Shown: positions 40,501-50,189, counted from the first letter of the stretch. The stretch: 64,000 nt of DNA from DATEBA01 sp035288045 (GCA_035288045.1 DATEBA010000074.1:1-64000), one strand, 5' to 3'. Translations and numbers: made by a program. The notes: generated by a model from the sequence alone, not told the origin.

Positions 40501-42852
40501 CTGCCAGTACCTGGGTTGGCCGTCCTCGTCCGGGACGAGGACGGCCTCATCGCGGACCCAGACGATGGACCCGTCGGGACGGACCATCCTGTACTCGGCT
40601 CGGTACGGCTGGCCGGTCTCCACGGTCATGCCGTTCTGGACGAGGACCTCGTCCCTGTCCTCGGGGTGGATGAGCGCGGGCCAGAGCTCTCCGTAGTCGA
40701 CCCACTCCTGTGCAGCGTGCCCCGAGATCGCCTCGATCTGCGGGCTCATGTACAGGGTGTTGGTCGAGTCGTCCACCGGCTCCAGGTAGATCGCCGCGGG
40801 CATCGTCTCGACGAGCGTCCGGTACCGTGCCTCCTCCTCGCGGAGCCGGCGCAGGGCATCCTTTCGCGCGATCGCGGCGCTGAGGACCCCCGCCGCGGCC
40901 CGGAGCGCGTCGAGCTCGACGGGTGACCATTCCCGCTCCGCCAGGCAGTCGTCGAATCCGATGAAGCCCCACCAGTCGTCGCCGACGAAGACCGGCGCAA
41001 CGACCGCCGACAGCGTTCCCTGGCCGGCCAGCGCGTGGCGCTCGGTCTCGGGGAACTCCGAGAGCAGCCCGTGGATCAGGTCCCCTCCTCCGAGGACCTC
41101 ATGCCATCGCCCGAAACCACCCGCGTCGTAGGGGAAGCCATACTGCGTGGGATCGTCGCCCGCGCCCGCGATCCCCGGCGCCGTCCACTCGAACATCCGG
41201 GTCATCCCCACTTCGCCCTCCGGCCCCACCTCGTTCTGGAACACGTAGACCCGGCTGACCTCGGCCGCCTTGCCGAGCCGCCGCAGCACCTCGCCGATCT
41301 CCTCCTCCCACGCTGGCGCGCGGAGGAAGCGCTCGGCGGCGAACGTCAGCGTCTCCAGGACGTTGTCGCGCCGCTGGAGGACGCCCTCCGCGCGCTTTCG
41401 CTCCGTGATGTCGAGCACGACCCCCTGCCAGAACAGCGGCCTGCCCGTCTCGTCGCGTACCAGCACGGCCTCGTTGTGCACCCAGATGATCCGGCTGTCC
41501 TTGCGCCGCAACCGATAGTCGACGCTGAACGGCTCGCCGCTCGCCGTCACCCGATCGTCCTCGGCCACGACCCGGGCTCTGTCCTCGGGATGCAGCTGGC
41601 GCGTCCAGAGCTCCGGGTCGGCGATCCACTCCTCCGGCGTGAACCCCATGATTTCGACGATCTGAGGGCTGATGTAGAGCACGCTCTTGTCCGCCGCCGC
41701 GGCTTGTCGGTAGGTGATCGCCGGAAGCTGCTCCACGAGGGTTCGGTACTGCGCCTCAGCCTCGCGGACGGCGTCCTCGGCCCGCTTGCGCTCGGTGATG
41801 TCGAACATCACACCTTGGTAGAGCGGTCGCCCCCGGGGGCCTTCACCCACGGGCACGGCGTCGTCGCGCACCCAGACGACCTCGCCGCTCCTCGTTAGGA
41901 GACGGTACTCCTCGCTGAACGGACGTCCGGCCGTTGCGGTCTGGGCCCATGCTGCGAGCACGCGGTCGCGGTCCTCGGCGTGGCAGCGCTTGTGCCAGAG
42001 CTCGGGGTCGGCTTGCCACTCCCCGTCCGTGTAGCCGAGGAGCCTGAAGATCTGCGGGCTCATATATGTCGCCGGCGCGGCACCGGGCTCCGACGCCGAG
42101 TCCCACACGTACGTGACGGCCGGAACGGTCTCGACCAGGCTTCGGTAGCGCGCCTCGGCCTCCCGGCTCTGCTCCTCGGCGAGCCTGCGGGCGGTGATGT
42201 CGAGGAAGAATCCCTGCCAGAGCGTCGCCCGCCCGTCCGGTCCGCGCTCCCGCACCACCACCTCGTCGCGGACCCACACGTTCCGACCATCCTTGGCGAG
42301 GAGTCGGTACTCCAAGTCGAAGGGCTCGCCGGTGCGGTCGGTTCGCTCCCACTCCGAGATCACGCGGTCGCGGTCCTCAGGATGCAGCCGGCGGCGCCAG
42401 GTCTCCGGGTTGCCGGTCCACTCCTCCTGCGTGAACCCGAGGAGTTGCTCGATCTGCGGGCTCACGTATCTCATGGGACCGTGGCCGCTGAGATCCCACG
42501 TGTAGAAGACTGCCGGGATGTGCTCCACGAGCGCCCTGTATCGGCTCTCGCCCTCCCGGAGCGCCCGCTCGGTCCGCTCGCGAGCCTGCATCTCGCGTCG
42601 CAGGTCACGCCACCGGAGAAGGGAGAAGACGCCGAGACCGAAAGTGAGCGCTACGAGCGCGACCAGGATCTCGTCGAGCTCCAGGCGCTCGTATTGCTCG
42701 ACCCGCTCGCGGAGGCGCTCGAAGAGGTCGAACCTCGCCGCGAGGACGAACACGACGATGCCGCCGCCGAGGATGACGGCGAGGTCACGGAGCACGTGCG
42801 TGCTCCGTGACGGCGATGGAGTACCGCGGTCGCTCATGAGGGTGCCGTTCAC
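37594..42852 (-). CDS. Giant multi-PAS/GAF sensor histidine kinase
   Basis: About 1,752 residues. Two hydrophobic segments (residues 22-42 and 62-80) anchor it; then the order is PAS1 (about 102-230), PAS2 (231-360), PAS3 (361-485), GAF1 (490-670), PAS4, PAS5 (671-920), GAF2 (925-1105), PAS6, PAS7, PAS8 (1106-1490), HisKA and HATPase_c (1495-1752). The PAS units share the opening YRTLVEQLPA, SPQIE..LGF/YTPEEW and end with QGVMFDITERK; both GAF units share AWEEEI or AWEEGI and WWGF. The phospho-accepting His is in SHELRSP; N box is NLVVNAARH, G boxes DEGSGVP and GTGIGLSL. GTG at 42852; an ATG at 42837 is a second possible start. No response regulator nearby. Confidence 0.9.
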   Translation of the reverse strand: MNGTLMSDRGTPSPSRSTHVLRDLAVILGGGIVVFVLAARFDLFERLRERVEQYERLELDEILVALVALTFGLGVFSLLRWRDLRREMQARERTERALREGESRYRALVEHIPAVFYTWDLSGHGPMRYVSPQIEQLLGFTQEEWTGNPETWRRRLHPEDRDRVISEWERTDRTGEPFDLEYRLLAKDGRNVWVRDEVVVRERGPDGRATLWQGFFLDITARRLAEEQSREAEARYRSLVETVPAVTYVWDSASEPGAAPATYMSPQIFRLLGYTDGEWQADPELWHKRCHAEDRDRVLAAWAQTATAGRPFSEEYRLLTRSGEVVWVRDDAVPVGEGPRGRPLYQGVMFDITERKRAEDAVREAEAQYRTLVEQLPAITYRQAAAADKSVLYISPQIVEIMGFTPEEWIADPELWTRQLHPEDRARVVAEDDRVTASGEPFSVDYRLRRKDSRIIWVHNEAVLVRDETGRPLFWQGVVLDITERKRAEGVLQRRDNVLETLTFAAERFLRAPAWEEEIGEVLRRLGKAAEVSRVYVFQNEVGPEGEVGMTRMFEWTAPGIAGAGDDPTQYGFPYDAGGFGRWHEVLGGGDLIHGLLSEFPETERHALAGQGTLSAVVAPVFVGDDWWGFIGFDDCLAEREWSPVELDALRAAAGVLSAAIARKDALRRLREEEARYRTLVETMPAAIYLEPVDDSTNTLYMSPQIEAISGHAAQEWVDYGELWPALIHPEDRDEVLVQNGMTVETGQPYRAEYRMVRPDGSIVWVRDEAVLVPDEDGQPRYWQGFMLDITQRKDAEARMKEAEARYRTLVEQLPAVVYIDAVDDVSTALYMSPQYEALVGYTPEERTADPELWVRLLHPADREAVLAESARTNETGDPFRMEYRLIAKDGRVVWVRDEAVLLRDEHGAPRSWQGVLLDITERKLAEERLGRRDEILGAVGFAAERFLKAGAWEEGIDQVLERLGRASEASRVHVFENDRDENDALLMTIRWKWTAPGIESVDDETNHRAPYRLGFSRWEQVLGAGGVITGLTRDFPQDERRALESESVLSQVVVPVFVGDEWWGFLGLDSCTNEREWPQVEIDALRAAADTLGAAIGRDRSQRRLAEAETRFRTLVENIPAVTYVHAPVETDGVFWVSPQIEAMIGYTPEEWTTRPSTWISAIHPDDRERVLAEDRRTDETGESFSIEYRQIAKDGRVVWVRDEAVLVSDEQGSPMYWQGVRLDITRQKEAEHKVREAEERYRTLVETVPAITYIDRVDDVASSVYISPQVERVLGFTPEEWVARPEVWSEGVHPDDRQRVFEGVSRHNEEGEPFRAEYRVRHRDGHWVWVRDEALILRDDRGVPRFSQGVMFDISEQKAAEAELRETQERFQALVEHIPAVLYVELPDPSAPSIYIAPQIEQLFGVTSEEYITRPELWFELLHPDDREVAVARYEHALSDGVAWSSEYRVVRPDGTTVWVHDEASLLLDEEGRPRLVQGVMFDVTERKLAEQALRDSEQREREAADRLRALDEMKNTFLAAVSHELRSPLTSILGLSLTLERQDALSPGDRADLLGRLATNARKLDRLLKDLLDIDRLNRGIVTLKERWTDVGALARRTVQSLEVLADRTVIVEADPVSVPCDAAKIERIVENLVVNAARHTVDDARIWLRVRAQDGGALIIVDDEGSGVPDELKQAIFEPFRQGPTQNPATPGTGIGLSLVGRFAELHGGRAWVQDRDGGGASFRVFLPGKPVSGNGEVRVVGVEAADG

Positions 42853-43204
42853 GGGGGTTATCGACGTGCCCAGGGGGCACCTGAAGGCGAGTCCGAAATC
42901 CCCCGATCGGGCGAGGTCCCGCTGGACCCGGGGGAGGCCGAGCGGAGCGGTTGTACCGCGGTAGGCTGGTTGCGTGCTACGAGCGTCCTCCAGGTTCCAT
43001 CCGCGGATCCGCGTCGTCCCTCTCGGTTATCCCTCGCCTCGGTGCGTGGGTTCCGGCGTCCTCCGAGATCCCCGCGGTCCCGAGCGTCACGCAGGCCCCA
43101 GGCGTCGACGTGCGTGAAAGGTGCCCGCCAGCCGACGGAACCGTTCTCCGACGCTAATCTCTTCTCGACCGGTGCAAGCCCGTTCGTGGAAGAAGGAGGT
43201 TCTC
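42853..43204. other. Intergenic region between kinase and cupredoxin genes
   Basis: 352 bases with no gene supported. It contains a perfect 12-bp palindrome CGCGGATCCGCG (43002-43013). The 3' end carries AAGGAGGT, the ribosome site of the cupredoxin gene. The promoter region for the divergent pair lies here but I see no clear -10/-35 pair. Confidence 0.6.
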
Positions 43205-43654
43205 TTGCTACGTTCACGCAAGGTTGTCTTCGTCCTCTTCGCCATCGGGGTAGTGGCGGGAGCATCGCTGGCCGCTTGCTCGGACGATGAACCGGCTCCC
43301 GGCGGCGGTGTGAGAACGATCGAAGTTCGGGCCCGCGATGAATTCGCTTTCGAGCCCCCTGAGGTCGATGTGCGGGCGGGGGAGACCGTTCGCTTCGTGG
43401 TGACCAACGAGGGAGAGCAACCGCACGAGTTCGTGCTGGGAGACGAGGCCGTCCAGCAGGAGCACGAGGGGCAGATGGACGGAAGCATGGACCACGGGGC
43501 GATGGACATGGGGGACATGCCGGCGCTCGAGCTCGCTCCCGGTGAGACGGAGGAGGCGACTGTCACCTTCAGGGAGCCCGGCGAAGTGCGCTTCGGGTGC
43601 CACGTGCCCGGTCACTACGACGCCGGGATGGTCGGCACGGTGGTCGTCGGCTAA
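43205..43654 (+). CDS. Cupredoxin-like copper-binding lipoprotein
   Basis: A 149-residue exported cupredoxin. The signal peptide ends in lipobox SLAAC (Cys25). The type 1 copper ligands are His74 (EQPHEF), Cys132, His137 and Met142 (FGCHVPGHYDAGM). Between them is a Met/His-rich insert (residues 87-105, HEGQMDGSMDHGAMDMGDM) that could bind extra Cu(I). It begins with TTG 43205 preceded by AAGGAGGT. The copper repressor and exporters follow, so it likely buffers or carries copper outside the membrane. Confidence 0.83.
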   Translation: MLRSRKVVFVLFAIGVVAGASLAACSDDEPAPGGGVRTIEVRARDEFAFEPPEVDVRAGETVRFVVTNEGEQPHEFVLGDEAVQQEHEGQMDGSMDHGAMDMGDMPALELAPGETEEATVTFREPGEVRFGCHVPGHYDAGMVGTVVVG

Positions 43655-43797
43655 GGGATCGCCTCGGCAGATACCCTTCCCGGGTAGGATGGGGAACCCG
43701 GCCGGCCGCGTGGCGCGGCTCTCGGGGACGGCGCGTGGCTTAGCCGCTCATTGGACTCGTGGGTTGGTTCATGACCCGTCCATCCGCGGCGAACCGG

Positions 43798-43826
43798 TTG
43801 ACGGGGATACCCCCCTGGGGTATAGT
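43798..43826 (+). promoter_or_regulatory. csoR promoter with CsoR operator
   Basis: TTGACG (43798-43803) is followed after 17 bases by TATAGT (43821-43826). The palindrome ATACCCCCCTGGGGTAT (43807-43823) fills the spacer and overlaps the -10 box. It has the GC-rich TACCCC-x-GGGGTA form of known CsoR operators. So the copper operon is probably autorepressed: apo-CsoR blocks polymerase and Cu(I) releases it. Confidence 0.82.
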
Positions 43827-43855
43827 GACGAGCAAACCGGCTACTGGGGGATTCC

Positions 43856-44131
43856 ATGTACGGATACGCGATGAAGAAGAAGGAGCTGCAGGACCGGCTC
43901 CGCCGGATCGAGGGGCAGATCCGGGGGCTGCAGCGGATGCTCGATGAGGACAAGTACTGCGTCGACATCCTGACGCAGGTGAGCTCGGCCACGGCCGCTC
44001 TTAGAGCCGTTGGGTTGGGCCTGCTAGACGATCACGTCCGGCACTGTGTGCGGGAGAGCCTGGAGCAGGGGAACGGCGACGAGAAGGTCGACGAGCTCAT
44101 GTCGGCCGTCGCCCGGTTCGCGGGGAAGTGA
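43856..44131 (+). CDS. csoR: Copper-sensing transcriptional repressor CsoR
   Basis: A 91-residue all-helical repressor. The Cu(I) ligands Cys35 (DKYCVD), His60 and Cys64 (DDHVRHC) form the C-H-C signature. [16 protein letters not shown] is the family's first helix and binds DNA. GGGGGATTCC precedes ATG. Its stop overlaps the copA GTG start (GTGA). The operator sits 30-50 bases upstream of the gene. Confidence 0.94.
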   Translation: MYGYAMKKKELQDRLRRIEGQIRGLQRMLDEDKYCVDILTQVSSATAALRAVGLGLLDDHVRHCVRESLEQGNGDEKVDELMSAVARFAGK

Positions 44132-46278
44132 GCGGCATGGCGCAGGCGACAGCGGGCCGCGAGCTCCGGCTCGACGTGAAGGGCATGACGTGCGGGTCCT
44201 GCGCGATGCGCGTCGAGCGGACCCTCAACAAGCAGCCGGGCGTCACGGCGTCGGTGAACTTCGCGACCGGCGAGGCCGTCGTGATGCTCGAGGACGAGGC
44301 GCCGCTGCTGGAGGTGCTCCGCGAGGCCGTACAGGCTCGCGGGTATGACGTCGTACCTCACGTCGACGAGGCGGAGGAGTCCGCGCGCGCCGACGAGCGG
44401 GGGTGGCTCATCCGGATGGCGGTGGCCTGGCCGCTCGGACTGGCGACGCTCCTGCTCGGGCTCCTCTTCATGGAGGAGCCGTGGGCGCGATGGACGTCGC
44501 TGGTGCTGGCGACACCGGTCCAGCTGTACGGCGGTTGGCCGTTCCTCAAGGGCGCTGCGATCCGTGCGCGGGTGCTAACGGCGAACATGGACACCCTCAT
44601 CGCGCTCGGAACCTCGGCCGCGTACCTCTACTCTGTCTGGGCGCTGTTCTCCGACGAGGACCTCTACTTCGACAGCGCCGCGGTGATCCTCGCGTTCCTC
44701 CTGCTCGGTCGCTGGCTCGAGGCGCGCGCGAAGGGAAGCGCGTCTCAGGCCATCAAGCGGCTGCTCGAGCTCGGCGCCAAGGAGGCCTGGGTCGTCCGCA
44801 ACGGCAAGGAGATGAAGGTGCCGGTCGACGCCGTCCAGGTCGATTGGGAGGTAAGGGTCCGGCCCGGCGAGAAGGTCCCGGTCGACGGCGTGGTGGTCGA
44901 AGGCTCGTCGGCAGTGGACGAGTCCATGCTCACCGGCGAGTCGGTCCCCGTCGAGAAGACCGTGGGATCCGAGGTGGCCGGGGCGACTCTCAACGTGGAC
45001 GGTTCGCTCCTGATCCGCGCCACGCGCGTGGGATCGGACACGGCCCTCGCCCAGATCGTGCGGCTCGTGGCGGAGGCGCAGGGGAGCAAGGCGCCTATCC
45101 AGCGGTTGGCGGACCGCGTGGCCGGGATCTTCGTGCCGATCGTGATGGCTATCGCAGCCGCGACCGCCGGCGGGTGGCTCATCGTGTCGGGCCGGGCTCG
45201 AGACGCGCTCGTTCCCGCGGTCGCGGTGCTGATCATCGCGTGCCCGTGTGCGCTCGGCCTCGCGACGCCGGCCGCCATCATGGTGGGGACCGGTCGGGGG
45301 GCACAGCTGGGGATCCTGATACGCGGCGGGGAGGTGCTCGAACGCTCGAGGAAGATCGACGTGGTCGTCTTCGACAAGACCGGCACCCTTACGGAAGGCC
45401 GGATGCACCTCGAGGGGGTGTCGGGCGACGAACGGACGCTCGAGCTCGCCGCGGGAGCCGAGGCCGGGAGCGAGCACCCCATCGCACGGGCTGTGGTCTC
45501 CGGTGCCGAGGAGCGCGGGATCGCGATCCCCGGAGCCGAGGACTTCCGGGCCGTAGCCGGCCGAGGCGTGCGCTCGAAGGTGGCCGGCATCGAGATGTTC
45601 GTCGGACGTCGGGCGTTCCTCGAGGACGAGGGGCTCGGGATACCCGACTGGCTGGAACAGGAGGCGGGGCGGCTCGAGGCGGGAGGGAAGACGGTGTTCT
45701 GGGCCGGGTGGAACGGCAAGGCTCGCGGCGTGCTCGCCGTGGCCGATCGCCTGAAGGACGGCGCGCGAGAGGCCGTTGAAGCTCTGCACCGCTTGGGAGT
45801 CGAGGTGGCGATCGTGACCGGCGACAACCGCGTGACCGCCGAGGCGATAGCGCGTCAGGTGGGGATCGACCGCGTCCTGGCGGAAGTGGTGCCGGGCGAG
45901 AAGGTGGACGCGATCCGCGACCTGCAGTCGGAGGGGAAGGTCATCGCGATGGTGGGGGACGGGATCAACGACGGTCCCGCGCTCGCGCAGGCCGACCTCG
46001 GCATCGCGCTGGGGACCGGTACCGACGTGGCGATCGAGGCGTCCGACATCACGCTGATCAGGGGCGACCTCGACGGGGTCGTGAAGGCTATCAGGTTGTC
46101 CCGCAAGACCTTCCGGACGATCGTGGAGAACCTGTTCTGGGCGTTCGGCTACAACGTGGCGGCGATCCCGCTCGCCGCCTTAGGGCTGCTGAACCCGATC
46201 ATCGCGGGCGCCGCGATGGCGTTCTCGTCCGTTTCGGTCGTCACGAACTCCCTCCGACTGCGCCGGTTCAGGGGATAG
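44128..46278 (+). CDS. copA: Copper-exporting P-type ATPase CopA (P1B-1)
   Basis: A 716-residue Cu(I) exporter. It has one N-terminal HMA domain (GMTCGSC, Cys22 and Cys25), eight membrane segments, the TGE actuator motif, the intramembrane [12 protein letters not shown] (Cys372, Cys374), phosphorylation motif DKTGT (Asp416), SEHPIAR for nucleotide, GDGIND hinge, and the final-helix [15 protein letters not shown] typical of Cu(I) pumps. GTG at 44128 overlaps csoR; an ATG lies three codons later. Part of the csoR-copA-copB-like unit, so copper-induced. Confidence 0.95.
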   Translation: MSGMAQATAGRELRLDVKGMTCGSCAMRVERTLNKQPGVTASVNFATGEAVVMLEDEAPLLEVLREAVQARGYDVVPHVDEAEESARADERGWLIRMAVAWPLGLATLLLGLLFMEEPWARWTSLVLATPVQLYGGWPFLKGAAIRARVLTANMDTLIALGTSAAYLYSVWALFSDEDLYFDSAAVILAFLLLGRWLEARAKGSASQAIKRLLELGAKEAWVVRNGKEMKVPVDAVQVDWEVRVRPGEKVPVDGVVVEGSSAVDESMLTGESVPVEKTVGSEVAGATLNVDGSLLIRATRVGSDTALAQIVRLVAEAQGSKAPIQRLADRVAGIFVPIVMAIAAATAGGWLIVSGRARDALVPAVAVLIIACPCALGLATPAAIMVGTGRGAQLGILIRGGEVLERSRKIDVVVFDKTGTLTEGRMHLEGVSGDERTLELAAGAEAGSEHPIARAVVSGAEERGIAIPGAEDFRAVAGRGVRSKVAGIEMFVGRRAFLEDEGLGIPDWLEQEAGRLEAGGKTVFWAGWNGKARGVLAVADRLKDGAREAVEALHRLGVEVAIVTGDNRVTAEAIARQVGIDRVLAEVVPGEKVDAIRDLQSEGKVIAMVGDGINDGPALAQADLGIALGTGTDVAIEASDITLIRGDLDGVVKAIRLSRKTFRTIVENLFWAFGYNVAAIPLAALGLLNPIIAGAAMAFSSVSVVTNSLRLRRFRG

Positions 46279-46282
46279 CCAC

Positions 46283-48625
46283 GTGGACCATGCCGCTGGG
46301 ACATCGCACCGGGGCCACGGAGCGCGGGGCGGCGCGGCCGAGGCCGTGCTTCACGTCGGCGGGCTCATGGGGGTCATGGACGGACGCGGGGTCGAGCGGC
46401 GGCTCGGCGCGCAGGCCGGGGTGGTCAACGTCGAGGCCAACGCGCTCAACCAGACGGCGACCGTCAAATACGACCCGTCGGCGACGACGCTGGCCGAGCT
46501 CGATCGTTTCGTGGAGGAGTGCGGGTACCACTGCGCCGGCCGGTCGGTCCCCGGGCACGTGTGCGACCCGCACGATGACCCGGCGAGACCGGAAGAACAC
46601 GGGGCCCACGCCGAGCACGCCGCCGCCGCTCACACCGGCCACGGCGGCCACGCCGGGATGTCTATGGACGAGATGGTCGCCGACATGCGGCGCCGATTCT
46701 TGGTGGCGCTTCTGTTCGCGATCCCGATCTTCCTCTACTCGCCGATCGCCGTTGAGGCCTTCGGACTGGAGCTGCCGGCACCGTTCGGGATCAGAACCGA
46801 CGTCCTGTCGCTCGCGCTCTCGTTGCCGGTGATCGGCTACTCCTCCGCGGTCTTCTTCCGTGGCGCGGTTCGCGCGCTGCGGAACCGCACGCTCGACATG
46901 ATGGTCCTCGTCGCGACCTCGATCGGAGTCGGGTGGACCTATTCTTTGCTCGTCGTGCTCGGGCTCCGCGGGGAGCACTTCTTCGAGGCGATCAGCCTGC
47001 TCGCCGCGTTCGTGCTGCTCGGGCACTGGATGGAGATGCGGGCACGCGCCGGCGCGAGCGATGCCGTCCGGGCGCTGCTGGACCTCGCGCCGCCGATGGC
47101 GGTGGTCACCCGTGAGGGCGAGCTCCTCGAGGTGCCGACCGCTGAAGTGGTCGTGGGCGACCTCCTTCTGATCCGGCCCGGCTCCAAGGTTCCGGTCGAT
47201 GCCGTCGTCGAGGACGGCTTCTCATCCGTGGACGAGTCGATGATCACCGGGGAAAGCCTCCCGGTCGAGAAGGGTCCCGGGGACGAGCTGGTGGGCGCGA
47301 CGATCAACAAGGAGGGCGTGGTCCGGGCCCGCGCCGCGAAGGTCGGCTCGGACACCGCGCTCGCGCAGATCGTCGCCCTGGTGCAGGCGGCGCAGAACTC
47401 CAAGGCGCCGGCCCAGAGGCTCGCCGACCGCGCCGCGTCCTGGCTCGTGCTCGTCGCGCTCGGCGGCGGCCTGGTTACGCTCGCCGTCTGGCTCGTCGGG
47501 ACTGATGCTTCGTTCTCGGTATCGCTTCAGTTCGCCATCACCGTCGTCGTGATCGCGTGCCCGGACGCTCTCGGGCTCGCGACGCCGACCGCGATCATGG
47601 TGGGGACCGGGATGGGCGCGCGAAGGGGGATCCTGTTCAAGGACGCCGGCGCGCTAGAGGCCGCATCCTCGCTGTCGACGGTCGTTTTCGACAAGACCGG
47701 CACGCTGACCACGGGCGAGCCGAGGGTCGTGGAGATCAGGGGGGAGGATCTTCACGAGGACGAGCTGCTGAGGCTGGCGGCAGCGGTCGAGCGCCAGAGC
47801 GAGCACCCGCTCGCCAGGGCGGTCGTAGAGGTTGCCGGCGATCGAGGGATCGAGATCCCGTCTGCGACTGCGTTCCGGTCGGTGGCCGGAGAGGGAGCGG
47901 GGGCCGACGTCGAGGGCCGTCGTGTCCTCGTCGGGAACCGCCGCCTCATGGATCGGGAGCGCGTAGAGGCGACGGCCGTCGAAACGGCGGCGAGCGAGTT
48001 CTCCGGTGCGGGCCGCACCGTCGCGTACGTCGCGGTGGACGGCAAGGCGGCCGGCGTGATGGCCCTGGCCGACGCCGTCCGCCCCGAAGCGGCCGAGGCC
48101 GTGACGGCCCTCCGCGCCGACGGCGTTCGTGTCGTGATGCTGACGGGTGACAACCTTGCGACGGCGGAGCGCGTGGCCGCCCGCGTCGGCATCTCTCGGG
48201 TTCTCGCCGAGGTCCGCCCGGACGACAAGGAACGGCAGATCGTCGCCCTCCAGGCCGAGGTCGGCCGCGTCGGCATGGTCGGCGACGGCGTGAACGACGC
48301 GCCTGCGCTCGCGCGCGCGGACGTCGGCATCGCGATCGGCGCGGGCACCGACGTCGCCGTCGAGACGGCCGATGTCGTCCTGATGCGGTCGGATCCCGCC
48401 GACGTCGCGACGGCGATGAGGCTGTCGCGTGCGACGGTGCGCAAGATGCGCCAGAACCTGGGTTGGGCCGTGGGCTACAACGCTCTTGCTCTTCCGCTGG
48501 CGGCTGGGGTGTTCGCGTGGGCCGGGCTCACCCTCCGCCCCGAGATCGCCGCGATCTCGATGTCGGGTTCGAGTCTCCTGGTTGCGGTGAACGCCCTGCT
48601 TCTCCGGCGGGCGCGCGTAGATTGA
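46283..48625 (+). CDS. P1B-type metal ATPase with CPD motif and metal-free HMA domain
   Basis: A 780-residue P1B ATPase downstream of copA, 4 bases after its stop. The N-terminal HMA fold lacks Cxx[13 protein letters not shown] replaces G-M-T-C-x-x-C. A His-rich linker follows ([21 protein letters not shown], 107-128, only partly written). The membrane motif is [12 protein letters not shown] (Cys426-Pro-Asp428), not CPC or CPH. DKTGT (Asp470), SEHPLAR, GDGVND and the final [15 protein letters not shown] are intact; this last segment resembles CopB-type pumps. The GTG at 46283 has AGGGGAT before it. It probably exports copper or another soft metal, but the ion is uncertain. Confidence 0.86.
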   Translation: MDHAAGTSHRGHGARGGAAEAVLHVGGLMGVMDGRGVERRLGAQAGVVNVEANALNQTATVKYDPSATTLAELDRFVEECGYHCAGRSVPGHVCDPHDDPARPEEHGAHAEHAAAAHTGHGGHAGMSMDEMVADMRRRFLVALLFAIPIFLYSPIAVEAFGLELPAPFGIRTDVLSLALSLPVIGYSSAVFFRGAVRALRNRTLDMMVLVATSIGVGWTYSLLVVLGLRGEHFFEAISLLAAFVLLGHWMEMRARAGASDAVRALLDLAPPMAVVTREGELLEVPTAEVVVGDLLLIRPGSKVPVDAVVEDGFSSVDESMITGESLPVEKGPGDELVGATINKEGVVRARAAKVGSDTALAQIVALVQAAQNSKAPAQRLADRAASWLVLVALGGGLVTLAVWLVGTDASFSVSLQFAITVVVIACPDALGLATPTAIMVGTGMGARRGILFKDAGALEAASSLSTVVFDKTGTLTTGEPRVVEIRGEDLHEDELLRLAAAVERQSEHPLARAVVEVAGDRGIEIPSATAFRSVAGEGAGADVEGRRVLVGNRRLMDRERVEATAVETAASEFSGAGRTVAYVAVDGKAAGVMALADAVRPEAAEAVTALRADGVRVVMLTGDNLATAERVAARVGISRVLAEVRPDDKERQIVALQAEVGRVGMVGDGVNDAPALARADVGIAIGAGTDVAVETADVVLMRSDPADVATAMRLSRATVRKMRQNLGWAVGYNALALPLAAGVFAWAGLTLRPEIAAISMSGSSLLVAVNALLLRRARVD

Positions 48626-48651
48626 GTGAAGCTATGGAAGAGGTGAACCAC

Positions 48652-49449
48652 ATGCAGGGAACCGCCCAGGCCTCGACCGCGATCGAGGTCACCGACGACG
48701 ACTTCGTGGAGAAGGTCGTCGAGGCATCGAGGGAACGTCCGGTCGTCGTCGATCTCTGGGCCGCGTGGTGCGGCCCGTGCAAGGTTATCGGACCGATCCT
48801 CGAGCGGATCGCCGAGGAGCGCGGAGGCGCGTTCCTCCTCGCGAAGCTCGACGTGGACGCGAACCCATACACCGCCGGGCAGTTCGGGGTGCAGAGCATC
48901 CCGACCGTGATCGCGTTCCGAGACGGGAAAGCCGTGGACGGCTTCATCGGCGCGCTTCCCGAGCCCATGGTGAACGAGTTCGTCGACCGCATCCTCCCGA
49001 GCGAGGCCGATCTCGTGGCGAAGGAGGCTCTGGTCGAGGCGGAGTCCGGCGACACCCGGGGTGCGGAGCAGCGGTTCCAAGACGCCCTCTCCGCGGATCC
49101 GGGCAATCGGGAGGCGCGCCTGGGTCTGGCGCGGATCGTGGCGGAGCGTGGGGAGAAGGAGGAGGCGAGGGAGCTCCTGGCCGCGCTCTTGCCAGACACG
49201 GAGGCGGAGGGTCTGCTCGCGACGATCCGCGTATCCGAATGGGGAGAGGTCGAGGAGGCGGGGACGCTGGCCTCGGCGAAGCGCCTGGCCGCCGTGGGGA
49301 GGTGGCACGAGGCGCTGGACGGGATGCTCGCGTCGCTCGGTGACGATCCGTCGGCGCGCGAGGCGATGCTCGACGTCTTCGCGGTTCTCGGCGACGAGGA
49401 CCCGCTCACGGTCGAGTACCGCCGCAGGCTGTCGAGCGCGCTGTTCTGA
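48652..49449 (+). CDS. Thioredoxin-TPR protein (YbbN/CnoX-like)
   Basis: A 265-residue cytosolic protein: an N-terminal thioredoxin domain with WCGPC (Cys40, Cys43), QSIPTVIAF and GALPEPM, then TPR-like helices (GDTRGAEQRFQDALSADPGN and so on). YbbN/CnoX proteins are redox co-chaperones that hold unfolded or oxidised proteins. Placing it behind metal exporters suggests relief of copper-induced thiol damage, but this is inference. ATG at 48652 has AGAGGTG about 7 bases before it; an earlier in-frame ATG lies at 48634. Confidence 0.85.
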   Translation: MQGTAQASTAIEVTDDDFVEKVVEASRERPVVVDLWAAWCGPCKVIGPILERIAEERGGAFLLAKLDVDANPYTAGQFGVQSIPTVIAFRDGKAVDGFIGALPEPMVNEFVDRILPSEADLVAKEALVEAESGDTRGAEQRFQDALSADPGNREARLGLARIVAERGEKEEARELLAALLPDTEAEGLLATIRVSEWGEVEEAGTLASAKRLAAVGRWHEALDGMLASLGDDPSAREAMLDVFAVLGDEDPLTVEYRRRLSSALF

Positions 49450-50189
49450 TGGACGATGTCACCCCGCGCCTCCGTGAGTTCTGGGACGCCGACGCAGAGG
49501 TCTACGATCGGACTACCTCGCACGCCGGCACCGACCCGGCCGAAGCCGGCGCCTGGCGACGCGCGCTCCTGCGGTCCCTCCCGCCGCCGGGTGCCTCCAT
49601 CCTGGACGTAGGCGCGGGCACGGGCACGATGTCGCTGCTGGCGGCCCAGCTCGGGTACCGTGTCACTGCCCTAGACCTCTCGCCCAAGATGCTCGAGCGG
49701 GCGCGGGAGAAGGCCGAGGCGGTGGGGCTCAAGATCGCGTTCGTGGTGGCGCCCGCGGACGAGCCGCCCGCCGGGCCCTTCGACGCGGTGATGGAGCGTC
49801 ACGTCCTTTGGACGATCCCCGACCCCGTCGGGGCGTTACGAACATGGAGAGACGTCATGGTCCCCGACGGCAGGCTCGCGCTGTTCGAGACCCTCGTGAG
49901 CGATGGACCATACCAAGCCATCCGCGAAGCGGCCGCGGCCGCGCTCCGCAAGGCGATGGGGGTTCCGGCCGATCACCACGCGAACTACGGGGGCGATCTC
50001 CTCGCGCGGCTACCGCTGTCCCGGATGACGCACCCGGGTCCCGTCGCGGCGGCGGCGACCGAGGCCGGTTGGTGCCGGATACGCACGGCCAGGCTCCGGG
50101 GAGTGGAGCGAACCAGGCTCCGGGCGAGCCCTCCCGTGGTCGGGCGGCTCGAGCACGCGGTTCGCTATGCGCTGATAGCCGACGCCTGA
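49449..50189 (+). CDS. SAM-dependent methyltransferase (class I)
   Basis: A 246-residue Rossmann-fold methyltransferase. SAM motif I is ILDVGAGTGTMSLLAA, motif II LDLSPKMLERAREKAE, later AVMERHVLWTIPDP. The residue 20-40 region (FWDADAEVYDRTTSH) is typical of class I enzymes with an N-terminal cap. ATG at 49449 shares one base with the thioredoxin stop (TGATG), so they are coupled. Convergent with lipB and overlapping it by 25 bases. Substrate unknown. Confidence 0.82.
   Translation: MDDVTPRLREFWDADAEVYDRTTSHAGTDPAEAGAWRRALLRSLPPPGASILDVGAGTGTMSLLAAQLGYRVTALDLSPKMLERAREKAEAVGLKIAFVVAPADEPPAGPFDAVMERHVLWTIPDPVGALRTWRDVMVPDGRLALFETLVSDGPYQAIREAAAAALRKAMGVPADHHANYGGDLLARLPLSRMTHPGPVAAAATEAGWCRIRTARLRGVERTRLRASPPVVGRLEHAVRYALIADA

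Noticed and set aside
42853..43204. Operator role for the palindrome CGCGGATCCGCG
   Set aside because: Isolated palindrome without promoter boxes near it; such sequences are expected by chance in GC-rich DNA.
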